64,000 nt of DNA from contig CAVZII010000005.1 in assembly GCA_963775275.1 (NCBI GenBank), forward strand, positions 4,340,001 to 4,404,000, read 5' to 3'. Positions 1 to 8,018 of the stretch are shown piece by piece (positions within the stretch are counted from its first letter, which is position 1; every line of letters starts with the position of its first letter). This DNA is from JANWHQ01 sp963775275. Its GTDB lineage: Bacteria; Pseudomonadota; Alphaproteobacteria; Caulobacterales; Caulobacteraceae. The notes under the pieces were generated by a model. It did no database searches. It was not told the origin of the DNA and saw only the letters and a program-made list of their open reading frames with translations. Made by a program: the position numbers and the translations under genes.

Positions 1-521
1 ATCAGGTCAAGGCCCTGTTCGAGATCGTCGAGGGCGAGCTCGGGGCGCCGGATGTCGTGGTCTACAACGCCGGGACCTTCCAGCCGGCCGGGATCCTCGA
101 GATCGAGCCGGAGGCCTTCGAGCGCGCCTTCAAGATCGGTTGCTTCGGCGGCCTGCTGGTCGGCCAGGCCGCCGCCCGGGCCATGGCCGCCAGGGGCTCG
201 GGGACCATCCTCTTCACCGGCGCCACCGCCTCGATCCGCGGCTCGGCCCGGTTCATCAACCTCGCGGTCCCCAAGTTCGCCCTTCGGGCGCTCGCCCAGT
301 CCATGGCCCGCGAGCTCGGCCCCAGGGGCGTGCACGTGGCCCACGTCATCATCGACGGCCAGATCGAGTCCGACCGATACCGGCATCTCGCCGCCGAGCG
401 CGGACCGGACTCGCTGCTCTCGCCCGACGCCATCGCCGAGACCTACCTCCAGCTCCACCTGCAGGACCGCAGCGCCTGGACCTTCGAGCTCGACCTGCGG
501 CCCTGGGTGGAGAAGTTCTAG
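1..521 (+). CDS. SDR family oxidoreductase, 5' truncated by window edge
   Basis: Short-chain dehydrogenase/reductase of unknown substrate. The reading frame is open from base 3, so the start and the N-terminal NAD(P) glycine motif lie outside the window. Visible SDR features are the V-V-Y-N-A-G stretch (the family NNAG-like element), a strand ending ILFTGATAS, and helix alpha-4/5 with R-ALAQSMARELGP. The usual catalytic YxxxK is replaced here by the region R-F-I-N-L-A-V-P-K-F-A, so Lys is present but the Tyr is not, which occurs in some divergent or inactive SDRs. About 155 residues remain, roughly the C-terminal two thirds of a 230-250 residue family member. It ends just before a palindromic intergenic repeat. 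Confidence 0.85.
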   Translation, partial: QVKALFEIVEGELGAPDVVVYNAGTFQPAGILEIEPEAFERAFKIGCFGGLLVGQAAARAMAARGSGTILFTGATASIRGSARFINLAVPKFALRALAQSMARELGPRGVHVAHVIIDGQIESDRYRHLAAERGPDSLLSPDAIAETYLQLHLQDRSAWTFELDLRPWVEKF

Positions 522-527
522 CAATGT

Positions 528-660
528 CCCTTCTCCCGTGGGGAGAAGGAGGGGCCCGCGCCGAAGGCGTGGGAGGATGAGGGGTTTTGGCCTTCGACGG
601 CATCCCCCCTCACCTTCCCGCTGCTGTGCAGCGGGCCCCTTCCTCTCCCCATGGGAGAGG
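528..660. repeat. GC-rich mosaic palindromic intergenic repeat, copy A
   Basis: Two inverted half-elements face each other. Each half is a small hairpin (CCTTCTCCC-GT-GGGGAGAAGG, or CCTCTCCCCATGGGAGAGG on the right) followed by AAGGGGCCC, a short variable stem and GGGAGGATGAGGGG. The right half is the reverse complement of the left with a few substitutions. The same design recurs at 54442-54584 and in degenerate form near 34091-34443, 36169-36346 and 48680-48790. Such a structure could act as a transcript end or mRNA-stabilising hairpin between the SDR and the transporter. Confidence 0.75.
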
Positions 661-748
661 AGTCGTGGCGCCGCGCCTTGACCTCCCCGCCGAATTCCCC
701 GCCGATGGCTGGGCGCGGCGGGCGCTGAGCGGGGAACAGGATTTCGGC

Positions 749-2038
749 ATGGCGGAGATCGCCGCAGGCGCGAGCGCGGAGCACTCCCCGATCTCGCGCC
801 GCCAGCTCACCGCCGCGATCATCGGCAACGTGCTGGAGTTCTACGACTTCACCACCTACGCCTTCTTCGCCATCCAGATCGGCAGGACCTTCTTTCCGGC
901 CGGGACGCCCTTCATCAGCCTGATGCTGTCGCTCGCCACCTTCGGCGTCGGCTTCGCCGGCCGGCCGATCGGCGGAATCGTCATCGGCGCCCTGGGCGAC
1001 CGCGCCGGCCGCCGCCCGGCCATGGTGCTCAGCTTCTCGCTCATGGGCCTGGCCATCCTGGTGATGGCGCTGACGCCGTCCTACGCCGCGATCGGCTGGA
1101 CCGCCCCGGCGATCGTGGTCACGGCCCGCCTCGTCCAGGGCTTCGCCCTGGGCGGCGAGGTGGGGCCGAGCACGGCCTACCTCCTGGAAGCCTCGCCCGC
1201 GGCCCGCCGGGGATTCTTCGGCTCGTGGCAGATCGCCAGCCAGGGCGCCTCGACCCTCGCCGCCGGGCTCGTGGGCGTGATCCTGGCCAACCTCCTCAGC
1301 CCCGACCAGCTCCAGGCCTGGGGCTGGCGCCTCGCCCTCCTGATCGGCGCGCTCGCCCTGCCCTTCGGCCTGATCGTGCGCCGGGCCCTGCCCGAGACGT
1401 TGCACCGCGAGGACGCCGCCTTCGAGGTCGACCGATCTGACGCGCCCCACGCCCCACCGTGGCGCCACATGATCCTGGGGCTCGTCATGCTGATGAGCCT
1501 GACCACCCTCACCTACGTCATGAACTACATGACCACCTTCGCCCAGGCGAACCTCGGCATGACGGCGAACTTCGCCCTTGGCGCGACCGTCGTGGTGGGG
1601 GGATGCACCCTGGTCTTCAACTTGGTGGGCGGCGCCTGGTCGGACCGGATCGGACGCAAACCGGTGATGGTCTGGCCGCGCATCGTGCTTCTGCTAGCCC
1701 TCTATCCGGCGTTCGCATGGCTCGTGCATGAGCGGTCGGTGGGCGCCCTCCTGACCGTCACCGCCCTTCTCGGCTCCCTGGGATCGATCGGGGCCAGCCC
1801 GGCCCTGGTGTGCCTGGCCGAGGCCATGCCCCGCCGCATGCGCAGCGCCGGCCTCGCCATCGTCTACGCCTGCGCCATCGGTCTCTTCGGCGGCGCGACC
1901 CAGCCGCTGGTGGCCTGGCTGATCCACGCGACGGACAACCTCATGGCGCCCGCCTGGTACCTGATCGTCACCACCGCCTTCGGCATCCTCGCCATGGCCC
2001 TGATGCGCGAAACCGCACCGGTGAAGGCGGGGCGGTAG
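749..2038 (+). CDS. MFS transporter, metabolite:H+ symporter (MHS) type
   Basis: Predicted inner-membrane secondary transporter of about 429 residues, normal for the MHS family, which imports organic acids, betaines or aromatic acids with protons. N-terminal signature GNVLEFYDFTTYAFF is typical of MHS proteins (G-x-x-L-E-x-Y-D-F). The loop 2-3 motif appears as AGRPIGGIVIGALGDRAGRR. About 12 hydrophobic segments are visible. The frame is open further upstream to base 587, but that part overlaps the palindromic repeat, so I chose ATG 749 (MAEIAAGASAEHSP), which gives the usual short cytoplasmic N-terminus. The substrate cannot be read from the sequence. It lies next to oxidoreductases, which suggests uptake of a catabolic substrate. 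Confidence 0.88.
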   Translation: MAEIAAGASAEHSPISRRQLTAAIIGNVLEFYDFTTYAFFAIQIGRTFFPAGTPFISLMLSLATFGVGFAGRPIGGIVIGALGDRAGRRPAMVLSFSLMGLAILVMALTPSYAAIGWTAPAIVVTARLVQGFALGGEVGPSTAYLLEASPAARRGFFGSWQIASQGASTLAAGLVGVILANLLSPDQLQAWGWRLALLIGALALPFGLIVRRALPETLHREDAAFEVDRSDAPHAPPWRHMILGLVMLMSLTTLTYVMNYMTTFAQANLGMTANFALGATVVVGGCTLVFNLVGGAWSDRIGRKPVMVWPRIVLLLALYPAFAWLVHERSVGALLTVTALLGSLGSIGASPALVCLAEAMPRRMRSAGLAIVYACAIGLFGGATQPLVAWLIHATDNLMAPAWYLIVTTAFGILAMALMRETAPVKAGR

Positions 2039-2054
2039 CCGCTTTCCTATCAAT

Positions 2055-2170
2055 CGTCATGGCCGGGCTTGTCCCGGCCACCCATGAACGCTGCGGTAGG
2101 AGATTGGCGTCGACCTCTCAAGCGCATGGGTCCCCGGCATTCGCGCGCCGCGCTCAGCCGAGGATGACGG
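2055..2170. repeat. Alphaproteobacterial-type palindromic repeat (GTCATGGCCGGG family), copy 1
   Basis: Begins CGTCATGGCCGGGCTTGTCCCGGCCACCCATG and ends CATGGGTCCCCGGC...GAGGATGACGG, so the outer ends and the CATGGGT/ACCCATG blocks are inverted. Related copies are at 37448-37574 (opposite orientation) and 53204-53293. It fills the gap between two convergent genes and may end transcription from both sides. Confidence 0.75.
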
Positions 2171-2196
2171 TGGAAGGTTCGGCCAAGCGGCTCGAC

Positions 2197-3186
2197 CTAA
2201 GATGTCACCACCACGACCTTGCCGACCTGCTGGTTGGATTCCATGTACCGGTGCGCCTCGACGATCTGATCCAGCTTGAAGGTCTTGGCGATCACGGGCC
2301 TGAGCTGCCCGCCCTTCAGACCCAAAAGGATGATCTCCAGCGCCTTGGCCTTGCGCGCCGGATGGTTCCAGATCTCCGAGGCCACCCAGCCCCTCACCGA
2401 CAGGCCCTTGAACGCCGCCTGCCAGTGCGGGAAGGGCGTCGGCTGGCCCGAGAGACCGCCGTACTGGAAGAGGATCCCCCGAGGCGCCAGGGTCTGGGCC
2501 CAGGTCTCCACGTAGGGTCCGCCCACCGGATCGAACACCATCCGCGCGCCCTTGCCGCCGGTCAGCTTCATGGCCTCGGCCGGCACGTCCATCTCCTCGG
2601 TGACGATCACCTCGGCCGCGCCCTGAGCCTTCAGGGCCTTCACCTTGTCGCTCTTGCGCGTGGCCGCGATCGAGACCGCGCCCGCCCAGTTGGCGAGCTG
2701 GATCGCCGCGAGGCCCACGCTCGAGGAGGCCGCCGGGATGATCACGTGGTCGCCCAGCGTCGCCTCGCCGACCTCGATGATCCCCATGGCGGTGAAGTAC
2801 TGCATCCAGATCGAGGCGGCTTCGGCGAAGTCAAGGCCCTCGGGGATCGGCAGCAGGCTCGTCGCCGGCACGATCGCCTCCTCGGCATAGACGCCGTACT
2901 TGCCCTGCTGGAAGTTCGGCATGATCGAGACCTTGTCGCCGGCCTTCCATCCGGTGACGCCGGGCCCCGTGGCCATCACCACGCCCGAGCCCTCATAGCC
3001 GATCCGGGCCGGATAGCTCGGCGGCTGGATGTAGCCGCCCTGCCGGAACATGGTCTCGGCGCGGTTCAGCCCGATCGCCTCGACCTTGACCAGCACCTCG
3101 CCCTCGCCCGGCGCGCCGGACTCCACGTCCCTGAGCGTCAGCGCCTCAGGTCCACCCGGCTTCTCGATCAGCACCGCCTTGGCCAT
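2197..3186 (-). CDS. Zinc-independent MDR oxidoreductase, NADPH:quinone reductase-like
   Basis: Medium-chain dehydrogenase/reductase of 329 residues. It has the GroES-like N-terminal domain (GLNRAETMFRQGGY, then YPARIGYEGSGVV) and a Rossmann cofactor domain with AASSSVGLAAIQLA, the AxxGxxG-like nucleotide motif of quinone reductases, here rich in Ser. The structural and catalytic zinc cysteines of alcohol dehydrogenases are absent, which supports quinone oxidoreductase or enoyl reductase chemistry using NADPH. It is the last gene of a tight leftward run, starting 10 bp after the YjbQ gene stop, so co-transcription with YjbQ and the aldo/keto reductase is likely. Substrate unknown. Confidence 0.88.
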   Translation of the reverse strand: MAKAVLIEKPGGPEALTLRDVESGAPGEGEVLVKVEAIGLNRAETMFRQGGYIQPPSYPARIGYEGSGVVMATGPGVTGWKAGDKVSIMPNFQQGKYGVYAEEAIVPATSLLPIPEGLDFAEAASIWMQYFTAMGIIEVGEATLGDHVIIPAASSSVGLAAIQLANWAGAVSIAATRKSDKVKALKAQGAAEVIVTEEMDVPAEAMKLTGGKGARMVFDPVGGPYVETWAQTLAPRGILFQYGGLSGQPTPFPHWQAAFKGLSVRGWVASEIWNHPARKAKALEIILLGLKGGQLRPVIAKTFKLDQIVEAHRYMESNQQVGKVVVVTS

Positions 3187-3196
3187 GTCGTTCTCC

Positions 3197-3613
3197 CTAT
3201 TCGCCGATCAGATGTAGCACCACCTCGCGCCGGTGCGGCGCGTGACGGTGCTCGAAGAGATAGATTCCTTGCCAGGTCCCAAGGGCGGGTCGCCCGTCCA
3301 GCACGGGGATCGAGAGCTGCACCTGGGTCAGGGCCGTCCTGATGTGCGAGGGCATGTCGTCCGGCCCTTCCACGTCGTGGATGTAGGTCGCCCCGTCCGG
3401 CGCAAGCCGGCCGAAGAAGGCCAGGAGGTCGGTCTTCACGTCCGGGTCGGCGTTCTCCTGGATCAGGAGCGAGGCCGAAGTGTGCTGACAGAAGAGCGTG
3501 AGGAGCCCCTCCCCGATCCCCGCCTCGCGCACGAAGCCGGCCACTTCTCGGGTGATCTCCACCAGCGCCCGGCCGGGCGTGTTCACCTGAAGGCGTCGGT
3601 GGCTCTGGCGCAT
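3197..3613 (-). CDS. YjbQ/UPF0047 family protein
   Basis: A 138-residue member of the YjbQ family (sometimes annotated secondary thiamine-phosphate synthase). It carries the family hallmarks: FCQHTSASLLIQENADPDVK (HTSA and the DP-V segment), DGATYIHDVEGPDDMPSHIR, and the LGTWQGIYLFEHR C-terminal block with the conserved GTWQ. These histidines and acidic residues form a metal-binding pocket in solved structures. The frame continues far upstream without a stop, but that part is antisense to the neighbouring gene, so I chose ATG 3613, which matches family length. It lies 14 bp after the aldo/keto reductase stop. E. coli YjbQ has weak thiamine phosphate synthase activity; the physiological role is uncertain. 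Confidence 0.9.
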   Translation of the reverse strand: MRQSHRRLQVNTPGRALVEITREVAGFVREAGIGEGLLTLFCQHTSASLLIQENADPDVKTDLLAFFGRLAPDGATYIHDVEGPDDMPSHIRTALTQVQLSIPVLDGRPALGTWQGIYLFEHRHAPHRREVVLHLIGE

Positions 3614-3627
3614 GCCTGAGACTCTGC

Positions 3628-4614
3628 TCAGATGCCGAGCGAGGCCATCTGGACGGCGGGGTAGCGCGTGCCCGCGACCGCTCCGTCGTCCACCGCGTCC
3701 GCGAGCCGCTTGGCCTCCTCGGCCGTGAGGGCGACCTCCAGCGAGGCCAGGTTCTGGCGCAGGTGCGTGCGCCGCTTGGTGCCGGGGATGGGGACGATGT
3801 CCTCGCCCTGGGCGAGCAGCCATGCCAGGGCGAGCTGGGCGGGCGTGCAGCCCTTGGCCTCGGCCATCTCGACCAGGGGCGCGATCAGGCGGGCGTTGGT
3901 TTCGAGGTTCCCCTCGTGGAAGCGGGGATGGTCGCGCCGGCGGTCGCCCTCGGGCAGGTCCTTGGAGGTGGCGATGGCGCCCGTCAGCATGCCGCGGCCC
4001 AGCGGCGAATAGGGCACGAAGCCGATCCCGAGCTGGCGGCAGGCCGGCAGGATCTCGTCCTCGGCGAAGCGGCACCAGAGCGAGTACTCCGTCTGCAGCG
4101 CCGCGATCGGGTGAACGGCCGCCGCGCGCCGGATGGTCGCCGGGCCGGCCTCCGACAGGCCGAGGAACCGCACCTTGCCCTGCTCCACCAGGGTCTTCAT
4201 GGCGCCGATCGTGTCCTCGATCGGGACCTGCGGATCCACGCGGTGCTGGTAGTAGAGATCGATCGTCTCGATCCCGAGCCGATGAAGGCTCTTGTCGCAG
4301 GCTTCGACGACGTAATCGGGCCGGCCGCAGACCGCGATCTTGCCCTCTGGCGTGCGCAGGTTCCCGAACTTGGTGGCGACGACGGCCTTGGCGCGGTAGC
4401 CGCCCTGAAGCGCGCGGCCGATCAGCTCCTCGTTGGCGCCGAAGCCGTACATGTCGGCCGTGTCGAGGAAGTTCGCGCCGGCGTCGAGCGCCTCGTGCAG
4501 GGTCGCGACCGCCTCGCCTTCGTCCACCGGGCCATAGAGGCTGGTCATCGCCATGCAGCCCAGGCCCAGCGCCGAGACCTGTAGACCGCCTTCGCCGAGA
4601 GTCCGCATCCGCAT
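3628..4614 (-). CDS. Aldo/keto reductase
   Basis: NADPH-dependent aldo/keto reductase of 328 residues with the TIM-barrel catalytic tetrad visible: Asp51 and Tyr56 in FLDTADMYGFGANEE, Lys82 in VATKFG and His124 in YYQHRVD. The C-terminal cofactor segment IPGTKRRTHLRQN is also typical. It resembles the YakC/IolS/Tas-like group that reduces aldehydes or removes oxidised sugars. The start at 4614 has a strong AGGAGG Shine-Dalgarno 5 bp upstream. A second in-frame ATG two codons later is possible. It sits between the Pit phosphate transporter and YjbQ on the same strand. Confidence 0.92.
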   Translation of the reverse strand: MRMRTLGEGGLQVSALGLGCMAMTSLYGPVDEGEAVATLHEALDAGANFLDTADMYGFGANEELIGRALQGGYRAKAVVATKFGNLRTPEGKIAVCGRPDYVVEACDKSLHRLGIETIDLYYQHRVDPQVPIEDTIGAMKTLVEQGKVRFLGLSEAGPATIRRAAAVHPIAALQTEYSLWCRFAEDEILPACRQLGIGFVPYSPLGRGMLTGAIATSKDLPEGDRRRDHPRFHEGNLETNARLIAPLVEMAEAKGCTPAQLALAWLLAQGEDIVPIPGTKRRTHLRQNLASLEVALTAEEAKRLADAVDDGAVAGTRYPAVQMASLGI

Positions 4615-4669
4615 GTCCGCCTCCTGATGTCGTCCGTCCGGCCCTGCGGCCAGATAGACCATTCAGGGG

Positions 4670-5674
4670 TCAGCTCGCCAGCCGGGCGAGCCAGTAGAAC
4701 GCTGCGGCGATCAGCGCCGCCATCGGCATGGTGATCACCCAAGCGATGACGATCCCGTGGGCGACATTCCAGCGCACCGCCGAAAGCCGCCGCGCCGTTC
4801 CCACCCCCATGATTGCGCCGGTGATGGTGTGTGTCGTGGAGACCGGGATGCCGAGGCCGGTCGCCATGAACAGGGTGATGGCGCCGCCAGTGGACGCGCA
4901 GAACCCCTGCGCCTGCGACAGCCGCGTGATCCGCGAGCCCATGGTGTGGATGATCCGCCAACCGCCGAACAGCGTGCCCAGGCCCATCGCCGCCTGGCAG
5001 ATCAGCACCACCCAGAATGGCACATGGAAGCCTCCGGGCATGGCGCCGTGGGCGTAGAGCAGCACGGCGATGATCCCCATCGTCTTCTGGGCGTCGTTGC
5101 CGCCGTGGCCCAGGGAGTAGAGCGCGCCCGCGAAGAGCTGCAGCGAGCGAAAGATCCTGTCGGCGAAGGCGGGGCTCGATCTCACGAAGATCCAGGCCGC
5201 CGCCAGCATCAGCAGCATGCCGATCGCGAACCCGACGGCGGGGGAAAGGACGATGGCGAATGCCGTCTTGGAGATCCCGCTGAACACCAGCACCTTGGGG
5301 CCGGCCTTGGCCACTCCCGCGCCGATCAGCCCACCGACCAGGGCGTGCGAGCTCGATGACGGAATCCCCGCCAGCCATGTGATCACGTTCCAGACGATGG
5401 CGCCCATCAGCGCCCCGAAGATCACGGCGTCGTCGATGATCTGAGGCGAGACGATGCCGGTGCCGACCGTCTTGGCCACGTGCAGGCCGAACACGAGGAA
5501 GGCCACGAAGTTGAAGACCGCCGCCCAGATCACGGCGTAGCGAGGCGCGATGGCGCGGGTCGAGACGATGGTCGCGATGGAATTGGCCGCGTCGTGAAGC
5601 CCGTTCAGAAAATCGAACAGTAGCGCGACCCCGATCAGGGCCGTGAGCACCAGGAGGCCTCCTGACAGGTCCAA
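4670..5674 (-). CDS. Inorganic phosphate transporter, Pit family
   Basis: Integral membrane protein of 334 residues with about ten hydrophobic segments. The duplicated PIT signature is present: FLNGLHDAANSIATIVSTRA near the N-terminus (the G-x-x-D-x-A-N motif) and SLGHGGNDAQKTMGIIAVLL in the second half. Such proteins import phosphate, often as a metal-phosphate complex, with protons or sodium. It follows the DUF47 gene by 15 bp. The DUF47-pit pairing is conserved in many bacteria and supports the assignment as a low-affinity phosphate uptake pair. It is shorter than E. coli PitA (499 aa) but normal for the alphaproteobacterial short form. Confidence 0.93.
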   Translation of the reverse strand: MDLSGGLLVLTALIGVALLFDFLNGLHDAANSIATIVSTRAIAPRYAVIWAAVFNFVAFLVFGLHVAKTVGTGIVSPQIIDDAVIFGALMGAIVWNVITWLAGIPSSSSHALVGGLIGAGVAKAGPKVLVFSGISKTAFAIVLSPAVGFAIGMLLMLAAAWIFVRSSPAFADRIFRSLQLFAGALYSLGHGGNDAQKTMGIIAVLLYAHGAMPGGFHVPFWVVLICQAAMGLGTLFGGWRIIHTMGSRITRLSQAQGFCASTGGAITLFMATGLGIPVSTTHTITGAIMGVGTARRLSAVRWNVAHGIVIAWVITMPMAALIAAAFYWLARLAS

Positions 5675-5689
5675 GGCCCGCTCCGATCC

Positions 5690-6337
5690 TCAGAGATGCT
5701 CGATGAGGATGCCGCTGATGCGGTTCGCCACGTCCTCGAACCGGTCGACGACCTTCTCGAGGTGGTCATAGACCTCCCGACCGACGATGAAGCCCATCGG
5801 GTCGTTGGTTTCGCGCGCGTGCAGGAACAGGGCCTTGATCCCCTGATCGTGGACCCCGTCGGCCTTCTCCTCGAACTGGGTCACCTCTTCGGCGAAGGCG
5901 TGCAGGGTCGAAGCATTGGCCCGCATCTGACGAAGCAGGTCCACCGCCTCCAGAGTGCGGCCGGCCACGACCGCGATGATCCCGCCCATCTCCTTCATGC
6001 CCGGCTCGAAGCTGGCGACCTCGAACAGGGTGATGGTCTTGGCCGTTTTCTGCATCTGGTCGATGGCGTCATCGAGCGAGTTGGCCAGGCCCCGGATGTC
6101 GCTGCGATCGAACGGCGTGATGAAGGTGCGGCGCACGGCCTGCAGGGTTTCGCGCGCGATCTCGTCGGCTTCGAGCTCATGCCGGACGATCCGTTGGCAG
6201 CAGGCCGTCACGTCCCCGCCGTCGGCGAGGAGCTCCCGAAGCGCTTCGGCGCCCTGCACGAGCATCCCGGCGTGAGCGCTGAACAGGTCGAAGAAGCGCT
6301 CTTCCTTGGGCATGAGCGCCTGAAACCAGCCCGGCAT
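5690..6337 (-). CDS. DUF47 family protein, PhoU-like Pit accessory protein
   Basis: A 215-residue, all-helical PhoU-like protein of the DUF47 family (TIGR00153 group), the usual partner of short Pit transporters. Visible family features are the start MPGWFQALMPKEERFFDLF, the acidic E-x-x-A-D/E-E-I-A helix (RHELEADEIARETL), the block FITPFDRSDIRGLANSLDDAID, and the C-terminal EVYDHLEKVVDRFEDVANRISGI. The acidic clusters bind metals in PhoU proteins. I chose ATG 6337 because it matches the family N-terminus; the open frame upstream has no family similarity. It is probably co-transcribed with pit. Confidence 0.92.
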   Translation of the reverse strand: MPGWFQALMPKEERFFDLFSAHAGMLVQGAEALRELLADGGDVTACCQRIVRHELEADEIARETLQAVRRTFITPFDRSDIRGLANSLDDAIDQMQKTAKTITLFEVASFEPGMKEMGGIIAVVAGRTLEAVDLLRQMRANASTLHAFAEEVTQFEEKADGVHDQGIKALFLHARETNDPMGFIVGREVYDHLEKVVDRFEDVANRISGILIEHL

Positions 6338-6448
6338 GATCGTCCGCCCCGTCAGATCGCTTCGTCCGACCCAGGCCGGAGAGACGTCATCCGTATTCGG
6401 ACGGGGCGGCCGTGGCAATCTGGACGGGTCGGCGCCCCAGAAACACGA

Positions 6449-6484
6449 AAGCCCCGTCCCCGATCAGGTCGGGGGTCCGGGGCT
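6449..6484 (-). terminator. Intrinsic terminator after the 25-codon small ORF
   Basis: On the minus strand AGCCCCGGACCCCCGACC...GGGGACGGGGCT folds into a long GC-rich stem with one internal mismatch. It is followed by TTTCGTGTTTC, a T-rich though interrupted tract. It lies 27 bp past the stop of the 25-codon ORF and about 110 bp before the DUF47 start, so it could end the small transcript or act as an attenuator for the phosphate genes. Confidence 0.65.
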
Positions 6485-6510
6485 CCGGTCCAAGCTCCGA
6501 GGTTGTCTCC

Positions 6511-6588
6511 CTAGAGCTGGAAGATCTGCATCGCCGCGAGCGGGCTGGCCAGGGCCAGCCGGTCGAGCCAAGCGAGGAAGCGCTTCAT
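6511..6588 (-). CDS. Putative 25-residue small protein or leader peptide
   Basis: ATG 6588 to TAG 6511 encodes 25 residues beginning MKRFLAWLDRLALASPLAAM. It has two basic residues at the start, then an amphipathic or hydrophobic stretch, ending with Q-I-F-Q-L. A near-perfect Shine-Dalgarno GGAGGTG lies 6 bp upstream of the ATG (6595-6601). Upstream is a good sigma-70-type promoter and downstream a terminator, so the unit is complete in about 200 bp. I do not recognise the family. It could be a membrane-active small protein, or a leader peptide for the DUF47-pit genes that follow on the same strand. Another in-frame ATG five codons upstream overlaps the Shine-Dalgarno and is less likely. Confidence 0.55.
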   Translation of the reverse strand: MKRFLAWLDRLALASPLAAMQIFQL

Positions 6589-6619
6589 CTTGTTCACCTC
6601 CATTGTGCGGTTGCGAATG

Positions 6620-6648
6620 AATATATGCTGCGTTGCAGCAATATGCAA
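6620..6648 (-). promoter_or_regulatory. Sigma-70-like promoter with inverted repeat in the spacer
   Basis: Minus strand -35 TTGCAT (6643-6648), a 17-bp spacer, and -10 TATATT (6620-6625). The spacer contains TGCTGC-AAC-GCAGCA (6626-6640), a perfect 6-bp inverted repeat with a 3-bp centre, placed like a repressor operator. The segment is strikingly AT-rich for this genome. It drives the 25-codon ORF and possibly DUF47-pit. Confidence 0.6.
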
Positions 6649-6773
6649 GCGGCCAAGCCTTCGCCAGGTGACGCCAGTGCGGGCTTGCAACATCCGTTGA
6701 ACCTGCCCGCGGGCCGGGCTAGGGGTTACGGCCTAAGTAACAAACGTGACGATAGGGCCATGGGAGGCAGGTG

Positions 6774-7961
6774 ATGGCGGCGGCCATTCCAGCGATCGAC
6801 GACGACCTGTTCAGTCTCGAGTCCGTCCTGCACGCGCGCGAGGTCGACGACCGGGTCCGCGAGCTCTCCCCGGTGGTCTGGCTGAACCGCGAGGACATCG
6901 CCATGCTCGGCCGCTGGGAGCACGTGTCCGAGGGCCTTCGGGACTGGGAGTCCTTCTCAAACACCTCCCGGCCCTGGCACGACCCCAACTCGGTCCGCCC
7001 CGAGATCCTGCTCACCGACGATCCGCCCAAGCACACCCGCGTGCGCGCGATCGTCGCCACGGCCCTGTCGCCGCGGACCCTCAAGGTCATGGCCGATCAC
7101 TTCGACAAGATCGCCGAGGAGCAGGTCACGGCCCTGATGGCGCGCTCGGGCGAGGTGATCGACGCGGTCGCCGACATCACCGCCCCGTTCGTCCACAAGG
7201 TGCTGCCGGACGTCATCGGCATGCCCGACAAGGGCCGCGAGCAGATGAGCGCCTTCGGCCACGCGGTCTGGGCGACCATGGGGCCGATGAACGAGCTCTT
7301 CCAGGAGGCCATGACGGGCGCCGAGCCCCTGTTGGAATGGGCGGCCTGGGCCTGCGCGCGCGCCCAGCTCGATCCCGACAGCCTGGGCATGGAGATGTAC
7401 AAGGCCGCCGACCGCGGCCAGATCACCGAGGAGGAAGCGCATCTCCTGGTGATGACCATCCTGTCGGCGGGCGCGGACACCACGGTCATCACCATGGCCA
7501 ACGCCATCCGCGCCTTCTGCCAGTTCCCCGACCAGTGGAAGGCGCTCCGCGCCGAGCCGTGCCTGCTGCGCGCCGCCTTCGACGAGGCCCTGCGCTGGGA
7601 CTCGCCCTCGCGCATGGCCGGCCGGATCGCCGCGAAGGACGTCGAGATCGACGGCTACGTGATCCCCAAGGGCACGCGTTGCGGGCTGATGTTCGCGGCC
7701 GCCAATCGCGATCCGCGCAAGTGGCCCGATCCCGAGCGCTTCGACATCCGCCGCGACCTTCGCGGGCAGGTCGGCTGGGGCTACGGCGTCCACTCCTGCG
7801 TGGGCCGCACTCTCGCCCAGCTCGAGGCCGACGCGCTGTTCGGCGCCTTGATCAAGCACGTCGACCGCTTCGAGGCGGCCGGCGATCCGGAGTGGTGGAT
7901 CACCACCATCGGCCACGGCCCCGCCAAGCTGCCGATCCGCTTCTACGCCGATCGGTCATAA
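6774..7961 (+). CDS. Cytochrome P450
   Basis: Soluble bacterial class I P450 of 395 residues. The monooxygenase hallmarks are all visible: C-helix HTRVR (87-91), I-helix oxygen-activation motif AGADTT (232-237), K-helix E271-A-L-R274, and the heme-ligand loop W-G-Y-G-V-H-S-C342-V-G. The loop has Trp in place of the highly conserved Phe of F-x-x-G-x-x-x-C-x-G. ATG 6774 was chosen over GTG 6771 because GGAGG sits 6 bp upstream. No ferredoxin or reductase gene is adjacent, so electrons must come from partners elsewhere. It is the first gene of an eight-gene rightward run and probably does the initial hydroxylation of the catabolic substrate. Confidence 0.95.
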   Translation: MAAAIPAIDDDLFSLESVLHAREVDDRVRELSPVVWLNREDIAMLGRWEHVSEGLRDWESFSNTSRPWHDPNSVRPEILLTDDPPKHTRVRAIVATALSPRTLKVMADHFDKIAEEQVTALMARSGEVIDAVADITAPFVHKVLPDVIGMPDKGREQMSAFGHAVWATMGPMNELFQEAMTGAEPLLEWAAWACARAQLDPDSLGMEMYKAADRGQITEEEAHLLVMTILSAGADTTVITMANAIRAFCQFPDQWKALRAEPCLLRAAFDEALRWDSPSRMAGRIAAKDVEIDGYVIPKGTRCGLMFAAANRDPRKWPDPERFDIRRDLRGQVGWGYGVHSCVGRTLAQLEADALFGALIKHVDRFEAAGDPEWWITTIGHGPAKLPIRFYADRS

Positions 7962-8018
7962 GGTAGGGCGGCCCCGTTCGGCGGGGACCAGAATTCAAGA
8001 CCCAAGGAGGTGGCGCAC

